Positions 11,756 through 25,900 of a stretch of 64,000 nt of DNA are shown here, piece after piece. Below the pieces are notes generated by a model. It was given only the letters and a program-made list of their open reading frames with translations. It did not search any database and was not told the DNA's origin. The stretch's first letter is position 1. Each line of letters starts with the position of its first letter. Origin of the DNA: Vitellaria paradoxa (lineage: Eukaryota > Streptophyta > Magnoliopsida > Ericales > Sapotaceae). The DNA lies in NCBI GenBank assembly GCA_019916065.1, contig CM034238.1, positions 29,127,246-29,191,245 of the forward strand, written 5' to 3'. A program made the translations under genes and the position numbers.

Positions 11756-11780
11756 GTTAGATGAACATAGCCAAAAATAC

Positions 11781-11862
11781 CAACCAAAAGATCCCAAGGA
11801 GAGCAAACAGCTGCAGCACCAACAATAGGGGTATTAATCCCATCCTCGCCTAGATATTTTAC
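11781..11862 (-). CDS. Hydrolase exon 7
   Basis: Acceptor ttttcag then GTAAAATATCTAGG; donor gttg|GTATTT. Encodes [20 protein letters not shown] and SPWDLLV, the strand-helix region after the nucleophile elbow. It ends with one base of the next codon. In known family members the next residues are GDRF-like; no exon of that kind was recognised between 1 and 11780. Confidence 0.88.
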
Positions 11863-14800
11863 CTGAAAAGGATTAATCCTGATTAGTAATAATAGCACAA
11901 TAAGAAAATTAAACCATCGGCACACAAATTTGATAGCTTGCCAAGATGGATTCAACTATAAATAAGATTATAAAAAAAAAAAAAAAAAATCCACTACAAA
12001 AAGTGTTCAAACATATTTTTGTCCATCATTTATCACCAATAATGGCCACAAAAATTAAAAAAGGTGGCCAAGTGCATGAGGCGTTTGGAGAGGAATAATA
12101 CACGCAGTCTTACTCCCAACAACTAGAGATATCGTTTATGGGTATTGAGCTCATGACCTTCAATCTCAAAGGGACACCCTTACCGTTGCACCAAGGCTCA
12201 CCCTCAATAATGGCCACTAAAAATGAATCCTTAAAATCTCTTCAAATCGTGGCAAGATAAAAAAAATGAAAAAATAAAAAATACTGCTGTGATTTCTACT
12301 TTAAATTGAACCAATAATTTATGCCAGACAAACCAGCAAGTAAAATTGCCTAAAAAGCTCCAGTTGAGTGTTTCAGATATTTTTTCCTTAATTTCTCATA
12401 TGCATCTATTGTGGAAAATAATTATTTAACACAAAAAAAAAAAAAATGCAAGACTGCTAACAAAGGATAACCTTTATAGTTTGGACTAAAGAGACATTGA
12501 GGTCAAACACAACAAAAGCAAGACAAGTCCACAGAAGTTAATTACCAGAACATTGGCACCAATGCTAGTTCCAACAACAAAAAGAGGGGCTTCTGGGTAT
12601 TGACAGTGGAGATTGACAATAACTTTGCGTATATCCTCTGTCCACCCAGCATTGTAGAAGCAATCAGACTGCCAGAATGTCATAACATATCAAGACCTTG
12701 TTAATAGTGTATACAAGACAAGTTGAGGATTATTCAGAATACAATCAGAGGAATTAAAGGTCTTTACAGACATTAAAGCATCTATGTTCAGGTTCTTTAT
12801 TTTGTACATATGGCTTCAGGGGGGAAGGGATCCGGACTAGCATTGTTTTTTTGTTATTATATAGCATAAACTTCAGCCCTGGTTTTTTAATTTCTTTCTG
12901 TATTCAGGTGGCATTCCCTTCTTGTCTTTGATTAATACATTGTTTTTTACTTATCAAAGTAACTAGTGTATACTTGAGAAACACCCTGTAAATTTGTAAA
13001 ATATATATGGGTGTGTGTGTGTGTTCTGTACATACAAACATTAATAGTCGAGGTGCAACGTTCTTACCAAAAAGATAAAAAAGGGTACACATGACAAGAA
13101 CCTTGTACTATACATATAAGTACTCCATTCATGCTACTCCATAACTAGTGGTGCAGGATTCAACTACCAACTGACACAGATGAGGGTGTGTTGTCTATGT
13201 CAAAGTTATCAAAAAGATGGGGAAAAAAAGACACAAATATATATCAGCAAGCTGGGTTAGAAAGACATACCAAGAAACTTTATATGAACCATGTCTCGAG
13301 TGCCAAGAGATTACAATGCGTTAAAAGCCTTAGCATTCCTTTTTGCAAGTTTCCCCTCATTGTTTCCTAGTCTTCCATTCGAATGCTGGCACCTTTCAAG
13401 TTATCTGGGGCTTCTGATCTAATTTAACATGTCTTAGAAGGCTACATGATGGTCTCACAGTGGTTATAGCCACATACCTTCCTTTTGACCTTTCATTAAT
13501 CCTTAAAAATTGCTTCCCTTGAAAAATAATTCCAGCTAGTTCCACTAAAAATTGTTCCACATGCTTCTTTGTGTGAATAGCCGATTTGTGCAATTATTTA
13601 TTAATTAGATTTAGCTCCCCTAGTAGTCCCAACCTAAAATGGCATTCTGAAACTATATTCCCAACATAAATAAAGTCTATATGATTTCCTATGCAATTAT
13701 GTTTCTTAGCCTATTTCCTAACTAAAAATAGCATGTGAGACTTCCTGTTTAATGCTATTAGATATGATAAAAACTCAACCTTCCCAACACCTATAGTGCA
13801 TGTCCAACAAGAAATTGATGTCAAGCTCAAACCTTGAAAAGTTTGCATTTGAGACAACCAGAGACTAACCTCCAGATATCAAAGCTAAAAGTCAGTCAAT
13901 GTGATGGGCTAAGAAAAATTGGTAAAAGAAATAAGAACGGATCAGCTTGATGAGAGGGGGGGTCTTGAAAATCATTTGAAACAAAGTCTAGAGAAACCTC
14001 TTTTTGCAGTAAAATAAAATTCAGAGCTGGACTGATTTACAAGTTAATCTCCTTTCTCCTCTCCCCCCCCCCCCCCCCCCCCGCCTTTCTTTCCATTGCT
14101 TTTCCTCTTTCCCTTCTTAAGTCTTTCGCACGACTAAAACACAGGCTCTTCAAATTGTTTGTTACAATAGGAGTAAATCACACTTTACATCACTAAGCTT
14201 TATCTGGAGTCTCAGTTTAGGGCCTGAGTTATCTGGAATCTCACTTTAGGGCCCGAGTTTTTTCTCCCCCCCCCCAAAAAAAAAAAACAATTAAGGGCAT
14301 CAGTGACCATTTTGCCTATCAAAGTTGGATGGCTACCAATGAGAGTAAAGGGCTTAGTGGTCACTGAAGCTTCAAGGGCAAAAAGGTTGCTGATGCCTTT
14401 AATTTTTTTTTTTTTTCAAAGGTTCAAAAGCCCTTAACAATTACCAAAAAAAACAAGGCCCTAAAGTGAGATTCAGGTAAAGCTCAGGATGCAAAGTGTA
14501 ATTTACCCTAAATATAACAAGATAGAAAGAAGCCTAAATATAATTCTACTAACAAAGACAATTATGTCGTGCTCAAATAAAAATATAGCAAGACTGTTTC
14601 AATCTACATCAATGCTACATAAATATTTTGTGCAGAAAAGAGAGAGTAAAGACTTGCCAATCCTCATTATTTATGAAAATTTTGAAACTCAACAAAATGG
14701 TTGTCCAGTAAAATCTTCTATTTTTTATTCTAGAAATAGTTTAATCAGAGGAATAAAATGCAACAATTTCATCAAGCAATACTTACAGTAATTGATATTC

Positions 14801-17800
14801 CCCCTAGCCCGCGATGATTGCTGACAACCACATGCCAACCACATTTTGCCATCTTGAAAGCAAAATGCTTTATATACTGCAAAACATTTTGCAAAATTTG
14901 ACAAAAGTAAAATAGAGAAGTAAAGTACTGGTTTTCTGACAAAGAAAGAGCTCATCTACTTTTAATGTGTCAAGAAAACAAAGCATATCCAAATAAATAA
15001 ATAAACACTACAACATAGAGTAGTAAGCCAGAAAATAATTTAAAGACAAACAAAAGGAAAATGTAATCAAGCAGGGCTCTATGAATGGCTCAGGATCTTG
15101 AAGACATAAAGAAGGATTGTTGCTCCAAAAGTAAGATGCACAGATGAGTTCTCAAGGAGAGAAGTCAACAGCACTTGGTGGTAAACAAAACATCAATTAT
15201 GCTAAGACAAAATTAGTTGACAAATTTGGCAACGCAATAATAGATTACTCGACACAGAAGATAATTGTATTCCCACAGCTGAACAGCTTATTTCATCTTA
15301 CTTCAGAGTTTTTTTTAGAATCAACGTGACCTCCAATTCTTTTTGTCTAATTCTCAATCATCAAGTTCCCAACCAAGTAACTGTTGTTCTGTAGACCTAC
15401 CAAAAAAACTGTTGTACTATAGACCCACCTACCAGTACCACATGACTGGGCTCTATGAATGGCTCAGGATCTTGAAGAGATAAAGAAGGATTGTTGCTCC
15501 AAAAGGAAGATGCACAAATGAGTTCTCAAGGAGAGAAGTCAACAGCACTTGGTGGTAAACAAAACATCAATTATGCTAAGACAAAATTAGTTGACAAATT
15601 TGGCAACGCAATAATAGATTACTCGATACAGAAGATAATTGTATTCCCACAGCTGAACAGCTTATTTCATCTTACTTCAGAGTTTTTTTTAGAATCAACG
15701 TGACCTCCAATTCTTTTTGTCTAATTCTCAATCATCAAGTTCCCAACCAAGTAACTGTTGCTCTGTAGACCTACCAAAAAAACTGTTGTACTATAGACCC
15801 ACCTACCAGTACCACATGACCTACTGACATCATCGCCATGTCAACTTATATGTGGCCAAATCCCACGTGCCAGTCTTATGAGAAAACACCTAGACTAATA
15901 AAATATTGCTACACGTGATTCCTTCCTCCCAGAAAAAGGTATGCTAGCTGAAGCTAATGTACCTTGTGCTTTAGTCTCAAGCCAAAGCACTAGGCAATAA
16001 AGGAGCCTCTTAAACACGCTCAGCCTTTTCATTCAGTTGAGCAATCTTTGCACTCAAGTGCACCCACATCCACTTCAAGTAACCCTACTCAACCATCCTT
16101 TGACTTCACCATCCAAAACTTGACCTTCTTCACCATCTTATGGCCTCTCCAATGGTATCCTGATGTTATCTCACCAGCCTAGGTCAAGACCAAAGTACAG
16201 GATCAAGACACAGGGAGCTTGAGTACCATCCTGTGACCCTTGCACTAGATCTTTAGGGTCATGTGGCTTCGTATCTATAGCTAGGGTTCATCAAGGTGTC
16301 CAACCCACTTACCCACAAAAGACTTGCACCTTGACCAATCCAAGAGAGAGAAAGAGTGAGAGAAGCTTCCACAAAACATTCTCTAGATCAAGAGAAAGAT
16401 ACATTGGGTGCCTCATAACGCCCCATATACAATGAACACCCCCCCCCCCCCAAAAAAAAAAAAAAAAACGAGCTCTACCGTCTTTGAGTAACTTACAGCA
16501 TACTGGCACCAATACATGTGAAGGTCAATCCACCAACTGGGTAACAACCCAACCAAAGGTCACCACTTGTCCCTTCTAACTGCTTGAGCATGTGCACTTC
16601 CCACTAAAAGTTGAGCTGGCCTCCCAAGCTTAACCCATCTCTATGTAATGGCTCTCCTCCACCTTAGTCTCCAAGCAAGCTATTGGTTCTCTCAGGTTAG
16701 AGGTAGTGTCAATCTAGCTCATCATCTCCATTGCTTATCTCTCCCTCTTAGAACCACTTCACCTCTCACTTGTCCACCTCCATGGGTCAATGCTAGCTTA
16801 GAGACTGCCATACTTCACAGAAGGATACCCCTTCTAGACTGCTTACCTCTGACATTCCCTGCACATAAATCACAACATATAGTGCTTCTAGATCCTTTAA
16901 GTTATCATCAGTGCTCTGCTCAAGATCTTGTCATAATACAGATACAAGAAAGTTGACCTGTTATTGAACTCTATATTACACAAAGCAGCATACTCATTCG
17001 ATTCATTCCAAATATAATTAGCACATTTATTCAAAAGTAAGTGTAAAGAACTTACAGCAGAAGCCGAATCACTTGTTAAGCCAGGAATTACTATCACAAT
17101 GGGGGTCTTGTCACCTTTCGCAATGGCATCTTTCATTTGGAAGGAAGCTCCTGAAACTTGAAAAAATCAAATGCAAAAATTAGATAGAACCCATGATCTC
17201 TGATAAAAGCCGTAGTAATGTGACAAGATACAAAATAATGCACTAATGACACATAGCTTATATTACCTAACAGCAATTATATATTATAAGGAGAAGAGTG
17301 ATTTACCGAATGGCTTGACACTCGATTGGATTGTTTATGATATGTATTTATATGAATCTGCATAAACTAGATACATTACCCCTTAGACTAGATACATCAT
17401 CCCTAGACTAAATACATGAATGACAGAGATACATGAATGTACATTGGCACTCCCCCTCAAGTTGGAGCATATATATCATACGCTTAGAACTTGTTACAAA
17501 TAAAGCTTACTCAAGGTCCCCAAAAGTTTTAGTAAACAAATCAGCAAATTGATTTTCAGACTTCATATAATCAATTTTGATCACATTTTGTAGAATCTTT
17601 TTTCTAATAAAATAGCAATTAACCTCAATATGGTTAATCCTCTTATGAAATACTGGATTAGAAGCAATATGAATAGCAGCCTGATTATCACATAGTAACT
17701 CCATGGGATATGAAGAATTAACTCCTAACTCGTTAAACATATGTTGTATCCAGATCAACTCACAAGATGTGCGTACCATGGCTCTATACTTTGATTTAGT

Positions 17801-20800
17801 ACTTGATCGTGCTACTATTGTATGCTTTTCCCAACTAACCTTCGATATTGGATAGAATCATGTAACAATTCTCCCTTATCAGCAACCAACTTGGTATTTG
17901 GATCCATTGGATATTCACAGGTTTAGAACCTAACATGCCTATCTCAGTCAACAAATTAAGTATATACTTTCTTTGAGAGAAAGAAATACCCATACATGAT
18001 TGGGCAACCTCAATTACCAAGGAGTATTTCAATGGACCCAAATCCTTAGCACTGCACCTACTTTGAAGGAACAACCTTCGGTTAATAATACCCTGTGAAT
18101 CATCATCTATGATAACAATGTTAACAATATACAGAGGACCCAAATCCTTCCTTTAGAAGAATAATGATAAAATACTAAATGAACGAATTCACAACGAACT
18201 AAGCCAAATTCAATGACAACAGTGTTAAACTTGCCAAACCAGGTTCAAGGAGACTGTTTCAGGCCATATAGTGATTTTTTCAACTTACCCAGGAGGTTAC
18301 TCTATATAGACTTCCTTATTAAGATCACCATGAAGAAAAGCATTTTTTATATCAAGTTAGTATATAAACCAATGATTGATTGCAACTAGAGAGATAATAA
18401 GACAAATAAAGATAATGCTAGTAATAGAAGAAAAAGTCTCGAAGAAATCCAAATCATAAACTTGGGTATAGTCCTTTGTGACCAAATGCGCCTTTAACTT
18501 GTCCACTTTACCATCAGGATGGACCTTGATAGTATATACTCAAAAAACAACCACCAACTAATTTATCAGGAGAAAGAGCAACAGAGTTCTCAAGCATCAT
18601 TTACTCGAAGAGCAAACATCTCATCTTCCATAACAGAACGCCACCTAAGGTGAGAAAGTGCTTCAAAAATAGATTTAGGAATAGAAACAGAGAATAAAGA
18701 TGTAACAAATGAAGGATATGAGGGTGATAATGCATCATAAGATACAAAATTAAAAATAGGATGAGAGGTGCAAGAATGCTTACCCTTTTTGAAGAGCAAC
18801 GAGAATATCTAAATTATTTACAGCAATAGATGACATGGGAGAAACTGGTGGCAGAGCATAAGAAGCAAGAGGTAGAGTAGTCACTATTTGATGCCAAGTG
18901 TATACTTGCAAATCAGGACGAGACAAATGACTAGACAAGCTCAGAGGAGTATAGTGACTAACAAACTCATCTGGAATAAGAGGAAAAGAAAGACTCTTAA
19001 CAAGGATAGATTGAGACTAAGGCTGAGAGAAAAATAAGGTATATTCAAAGAACATCATCACTCCAGAAGATTTTGAAAACATTCACTTGAAAAAATATAC
19101 AACAAGCTGTTTCAATAAGATTGCAAATTCTCTCTTAGCAACCCCACTTTGTTGTGGTGTATGGGAACTAAACGATTGATAGAGCATATTAGAAGAAGTC
19201 ATAAATCAACAAAAGGTTTAGAAAAATATTCTTTTGCATTATCATTACGAAGAATTCGCACACATCAAACTGAGTCTTAATTTCAGCACAGAAAACTTAA
19301 AAAATAGAAAGCAGCTCAGATCGATCTTTCATTAAATAAATCCATGTAATTCTTGAAAAATCATTTACAAAAGTAACAAAATACTAAAATCCCAATTTTG
19401 AAGTAATACGACTAGGACCCCAAACATCTGAATGGACTAATGAAAATTGACTTGATGACTTCTTATTAACTCAAGAAGCAAAAAGCAGGTGATGATGCTT
19501 TTCCAATTGATAGGACTCACAATTCAAAGACTGCAAATGGTGTAAACTATAGACTTTAGCCTTTCTAAAAATGGATAACCAAGACGACAATGAATTTCTA
19601 AAGGGGACGCTAATGCAGGACAAGCTTTAAGTATCTCTATATCAAGATAGTAGAATCCTCTAGTTTCATGTCTTCTGCCAATCTTCTCCGTTGTTGTCAT
19701 ATCCTGAATAACAACAGAATTAGGAAAAAATGTCAATGAACAATTATGACGCTTAGTAAGTTTACTAATAGACATCAGATTAAAAGAAAAAGAAGGAACA
19801 TATAATACTGAAGCTAGAGAAAGAGAAGGGGAATGAATCACTGTACCAAAATCATTGAATACCAAAAAACGATGTAGATATTCCAAATATATAATTGGAA
19901 GCACTAGAGTCTATAACCAAGAGGTAGAAGAATGAGCAAAGAGATATGTAATAGAATTTACCTTGATGAGCAAGGGAAGCTAAACAGAGAGAGGCCTAAT
20001 GAGCTATCTGATAGTGTAGGAGCCTTGAATACTCATCTCTAAAAAGAGACATGGCCTGTAGATGTTTATTGATAGTAAATGTTGCAGTAAAGGTATCAAT
20101 AGGGTTTCACTCTATTGATGCTGCAAGTCAATCGAAGTCGTGATTAACGAGGCAAATGTCGAAGGTGAAGCCGATGGTGACTGATGTAAACTTAGACTGG
20201 TTGACAACGAATGCCAAGACTAGTCAATGATGAAGGCTGACAACAACGAAGACTAACAATGACAAAGGTTTACAACAACGAAGCTATGTCAACGATGAAA
20301 GAAGTCTGCGACTAGGGATCGACAACAGAGGGCTTTCACAAGCGATGGATTGGCGACAACGATCATTGTCGACTGGTAGAGACTTCAATTTTAACTATAG
20401 TGATCGTCGTCGATTTCGACTAGTGATCATTGATTTCAACTGGCGACTGGACTTTGATTGCGGCGATCTTCAACTTCGATCTTTGACTGGACTTCGAGTA
20501 AGGACACCGGTGACTTAGAACAACACCGTTAATGACTATAGTTAGGGTTTCTTTATTATTATTATTCTATGATCATTGCTCTGATACCATGTAAAGATAT
20601 AAGTAATTTACTGAATGGCTTGATACTCAATTGGGCTGTCTATGATATGTATTTATGTTAATTTGTACAAACAAGACACATTATCCCCTAGACTAGATAC
20701 ATAAATAAATAGATAAATGAATGACTGAGATAAATAAATGTACAGATACATGAATGTACATTAATAGATACAAATTAACCTACTTTGGAAACAAGATTGT

Positions 20801-22903
20801 CATCATAATATAGCCAAGCCGTGTGATAATTCAAGTATTGTCAAGTAAACAATCTGTAAAATAGCATTTAAGATTTGCACAAAGATATTACTCCCAAATC
20901 ATATCCAACCTAGTGATCACGTATTTCTACCATCAGGGACATGAAACACGAATAGAGTAATATAAATTCAAGTAGGAAAATGGAAAATGTTACCATTATG
21001 TGTCCCAAATGCTACCTTGGCATTTATGACATAGCTTCGGTTAGAGATGGTTTTGTCACTGAATTTTTCTATAGACATAATGCAAGCATAGTCCAAAATG
21101 TGCAGCTGCGCAAAATCATACAAGACTAGGAGCTATATAACCTTACCAGCTTACTAACACCTCTCTATTCCTTGACAATAGGGGAAGGAAAGGATAGGAT
21201 GAAATGACCATCACCGCCAAATCCGGCCATTTTGAGGTCCAATCTTTTTACAAAACATTAGTAGGTGAAGAGGACACAAACTACCCGTGGACGAAAATTT
21301 GGAGGCAAGGGCCTCTCAAAAGTTTCTTTTTTGCCTGGTGCATGCTCCCAAGCAGGACTCTTACCATGGATAACCTCATTAGAAGAAATGTCCCATTACT
21401 GAACCAATGTAGCTTCTACAAATGAGATAGAGAGTCCATTAGCCACCTTATTGTTCATTGTCCCTGGAAAAAGAATTATGGGACCTAGCCCTCACTTGCT
21501 TTTGAACGAGATGGGTTTTTTCAAAGGAGATCAAACATGTTTTTGATGAATGGTGGAGTGCCAAAGTTCATAAAAGCAAGAAGGCGGTTTAGCACGTTGC
21601 ACCTTTTTGCCTTGTCTAGATTGTCATCAGGGGGAGAATAGAAGATACTTTCATGACTCGAAGCAGGTAAGTAAATAATATAAAATAATGATATAAATTA
21701 TAAAGTTGCTCCTCCCCTAACAGCTTAAGCTTTCAGGTGAAATGGTAGCTAGCATTCTAAAACACTTAAAGGGTTACATTGTTAGGCAACTTTATTATTT
21801 ATATAAATTTATTTTCTCTTGACAAACCCCCTCTCGTGTGGCACTATGGCGAACTCACTTTTCAAAGGGGCCAAACACAAGCAATTATTAATTTTTTTCT
21901 TTTATTTTTTATTTTATTTTATTTATTTATTATTATTATTATTTTTTTTTTGGTGTGGTTGTGAGATTTGAGTTTAAGATCTTTACCTACTTTGATACTG
22001 TCTTAGGCTATAAACTACCATCTCACTTAAAAACTTAAGCTATTAGGGAGAGGAGAAACCTTATCATTTTTATTTACTTATTTTCTTTCAACAAATATAA
22101 TATACATAAGTTTATCATTTTAATACTGTATGTAATATACACCCCACTAAAACATCTAAAGCATAAGAGAAACAAATCAATGATGAATAATAATTTTTTT
22201 AAGGTATTTACTCTTCCACCAATCCCACTGATAATAGGCTACATAATCAGTAACCTATGATGAATAATAATCCTGTAAAGGATTTACTCTCCTGAAAATA
22301 CCATTTATAATAGGCTATGTTACCAATAAAACACACTATCTTTTACAGGATTTTCTCTTCCACCAATTCCATTGATCAATTAAACACATACTTTACATTG
22401 CACTAGATCCTCATTGTGAAATTGGTTTATACAGGGCAAAGCATAAAGGATTAAAATCAATTTACCATCAAAACTCATCAGCCAATCCAAAGCGATTGTT
22501 CCACCATCAGAGGTATGAAATAGCTGTCTGGCCAGAGTAAATACATTAGTACTAGTTAAAAAATCATTGTAATGGAAGAAAAAAACACGATCTCATGCCA
22601 GGAATGAAGAAACCGTGAAAAGTTCCAGTGGAAGATTTCAACACTTAAAAAAAAAAAAAACAATAATTAAGACTCGTCAGGTCATGCATGGACAAATTAA
22701 TGTCAAGTTAGGTGTGCAAAAATGAGTCCTACAAGTCTCTACCACACCTATCGCTAATTAGAGACACCTAGTATCTGTACTAAGGTGATGAGATTACAAT
22801 GAGAACCAAAACTTAACTTTTGTGAGGTGAAGATGTTTCTTCTCATCCAACATATTTGATCATAAAAGGTATCTTAACTTGGCCAGTTTTTATAACTTCA
22901 ACC

Positions 22904-22948
<45 letters not shown>

Positions 22949-25900
22949 CACACAACTGATAAATGGCATAAACATCTTTTTAAAAATAGACTCTTCAACA
23001 TAAATAATCATATCTAATTAGGGAAATTCACTGGGTTGTCCTTGTATTTATTTTTTGAAAAAGATAAGTAAAAATTTTATTTCAAAAAACAGAGGTAAGC
23101 ATCCGAAGGTACAACATATATAGGTGAACTATACAAATAGGCCCAGATCCTAAGAACAGTTCAAAGAATCAAGGAAATACAAAAAAGAGCATAGATCTAG
23201 GGCACTTCCCTCCCTTGTCCAACTGTATAAACAGTAGAGGAGGTTATTCTTTGTCTTCAAAACAGTTCTCGAATTATCTTCAAATATCCTCTTGTTGCGC
23301 TCTTTCCAAATTATCCGGAAAATACAGAATGGGACCATGTTCCAAATCTGTTTTTTCCTCTTAACCAAAGACTGTCCCCACCAAATCAATAGAAAATTCC
23401 CAATGTCCTCCGGGAAACACAAATATACTCCAAAACACTTAAGAATCAAACTCCATAATTCTGATGACTAGGAGCAGTGAAGAAGAAGATGAGTAATAGT
23501 TTCCTCTTGTCTTAAACACAGTGGGCATCTATTGGCCAAAGTATATCCACGGTGTTGTAGGTTGTCTAATGTCAAGATCTTGCCTTTTACAACACACCAG
23601 GAGAAGAATGCAGTTCTAGTTGGGGCTGCAGTTTTCTAGATTTTTGACCATGGAAAAACATCTTTATTACAGCCCTGCAAGAAGGAGTAGTAGGATTTCA
23701 CTGAAAACTCCTTGTTTCTTGATTGCCTCCAACTAGCAACATCTGCTACCCCAGTTAACTGTACAGTGTGTAGTAATTCCATTAATGACAAAAAGCTGTC
23801 AAACTCCCAGTCATTTATGTTCCTGCGAAGCAACACAGTCCAACTGGATTGGGCTCCTACTCCCTTGCAGTAATCAGAGACTCTAGCTTCTTTATCTGCA
23901 GCAATTGCAAAGATATCTGGAAATCTGTCTGATAGGCAGCCTATACCTAACCAGTCCTGCTTCCAAAAGAAGATTCTGTCACTTTTCCCCACCTGCCATG
24001 TAATACATCTGCTGAAAATCTTCCATAGTCCTCTAATACCTCTCTAGAGTCCAATACCATACGGACAGGACACTGAAACAGAGGACCATCCTCCAAATTC
24101 TTCTCCATATTTGATTGCAATCAATGTTTTCCAGAGTCTGTTTTTCTCCTGAGCATATCTCCATAGCCATTTGCCTAATAGAGCCTCATTGTTTAGTTTC
24201 AAATGCCTAATGCCCACCCCACCAAACTGTAGAGGTTTACAAACTTCCTTCCACTTCACCAAGCTGTGCTTGTGGACTCCCTCGCTTCTTCTCCAAAGAA
24301 AATCTCTTTACAACCTCTCCAACTCCTTGATGACTGAGGTTGGTGCTGTGAATAAAGAAAGGTAATAAGTAGGAAGGTTAGCTAGAACACTCCTAATTAG
24401 TGTAATCCTAGCCCCAGCCGATAGATATTTAAGCTTCCATCCAGCCAATCGGCTCCTACATCTTTCCAAAACTGGATCCCAAACATGTGTTGATTTGTAG
24501 GGAGCACCCAAAGGCAAACCCAGATAAGTAGTAGGGAATGATCCAATCTTACAGTCCAAAATATTTGCCAAACCACTAAGATCTTCCACAGCGCCCACTG
24601 CCATTACCTCTGATTTTTGAAGATTTATCTTTAAACTAGTGACAACTTTGAATCCCAATAATGTGCAGTGTAGGTGTCCCATTTGCATCAAGTCAGCCCC
24701 ACAAAATATTATTGAGTCATCTGCAAATAACAAATGTGAAATACTAAAGGGGTTTCTGTCAGTACCAACTATGAAGCCTTCAATATATCTAGCAGTTTCT
24801 ACTCTCTTCAACATTCTACTAAGAACTTCCATTATTAATATGAAAAGGAAAGGAGAGAGGGGGTTTCCTTGTCTAAACCTCGAGAAGAAGCAAAAAAAAC
24901 CCTCTGGAGAACCATTAATCAAAACTGAAAATCTGGCAGTTGAAATGCACCAATATATCCACTGACACCATTTGCTGCCAAACCCCATTCTTTCTAACAA
25001 GTAGAACAAGAAATTCCAATTGACATGGTCAAATGCTTTTTCTATATCTAATTTGCATACAATGCCTGGTTCCTTTTTTTTAATCTTTGAGTCCAAAATT
25101 TCATTAGCTACCAAAACTCCATCAAGAATCTGTCTTCCTCCTACGAAGGCATTCTGAGAAGGTGAAATCAGAGGGTCCATCACTGATTTTAACCTGCTGG
25201 CAAGTACTTTTGAAAGGATTTTGTACACAGTCCCTACCAGACTAATGGGTCTAAAATTTTTTACATCTACTGCACCAGGCTTCTTAGGGACCAGTGCAAT
25301 GAATGTAGAATTTATGTTCCTCACAAATCTGCTGCTCTAATGAAATTCTGCAAAAAACTGCAACATATCATCTTTGAAAACACTCCAGCAGCTCTGAAAG
25401 AAGGCAATTGTCCAACCATCTGGCCCCGGTGCTTTTTCTCCATTAAGATCCTTGAGAGCTTGCCAGACTTCATCCTCAGAAAACTGTTTTTCTAGATCTT
25501 TAGCTGCAGCAGGACTGAGCTGGGAGAGCTGCGAATCATCCACCTTTGGCCTCCATGTTGCCTCTTCCTTAAAGAGATGTTGATAAAAATGCAGAATTCC
25601 TTGTCTGATCCTGTTTGGATCTTCGGTGAGTGAGCCATTGAGTCTTAGTCTGCCAATCCAATTCCTTCTCTTATTTGCAGAGGCCATTTTATGGAAACAT
25701 TTTGTATTTCTATCACCTTCTTTAAGCCATGTCACTCTAGACTTTTGCTTCCAACTGATTTCCTCCATTTTAAGAATTTTCCTCAGTTCCAGAATCTTGC
25801 TATTTCTGTTACTTCTATCTAAGTCAATTAGTTTACCTTCATCGTCCAATGAATCCAGGTGCTGAATGTCCTTTTCTAGTTGAGATTTCTGCTGATCAAT

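Larger units (their letters stand above)
17285..20766 (-). mobile_element. Old, internally deleted Ty1/copia element in intron 3
   Basis: Minus-strand element with diverged LTRs at 17285-17449 and 20590-20766. Beside the right LTR the plus strand has ctctgatacca (20579-20589), the complement of an initiator tRNA-Met primer site. Beside the left LTR is ctccccctcaag, the complement of a polypurine tract. Internal sequence shows RNase H, reverse transcriptase, integrase and pre-integrase pieces, but only about 0.7 kb separates the pre-integrase block from the 5' LTR, so gag and protease are gone. It has the same orientation as the host gene. Target duplication not recognised. Confidence 0.85.

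Noticed and set aside
14063..14082. Poly-C run as a structural G-quadruplex signal
   Set aside because: A single homopolymer in an intron without spaced G tracts; a slippage-prone repeat is enough.
15144..15703. Duplicated 60-70 codon open frame ([13 protein letters not shown]...)
   Set aside because: Lies inside an intronic tandem duplication, has no family resemblance and no separate promoter or splice context.
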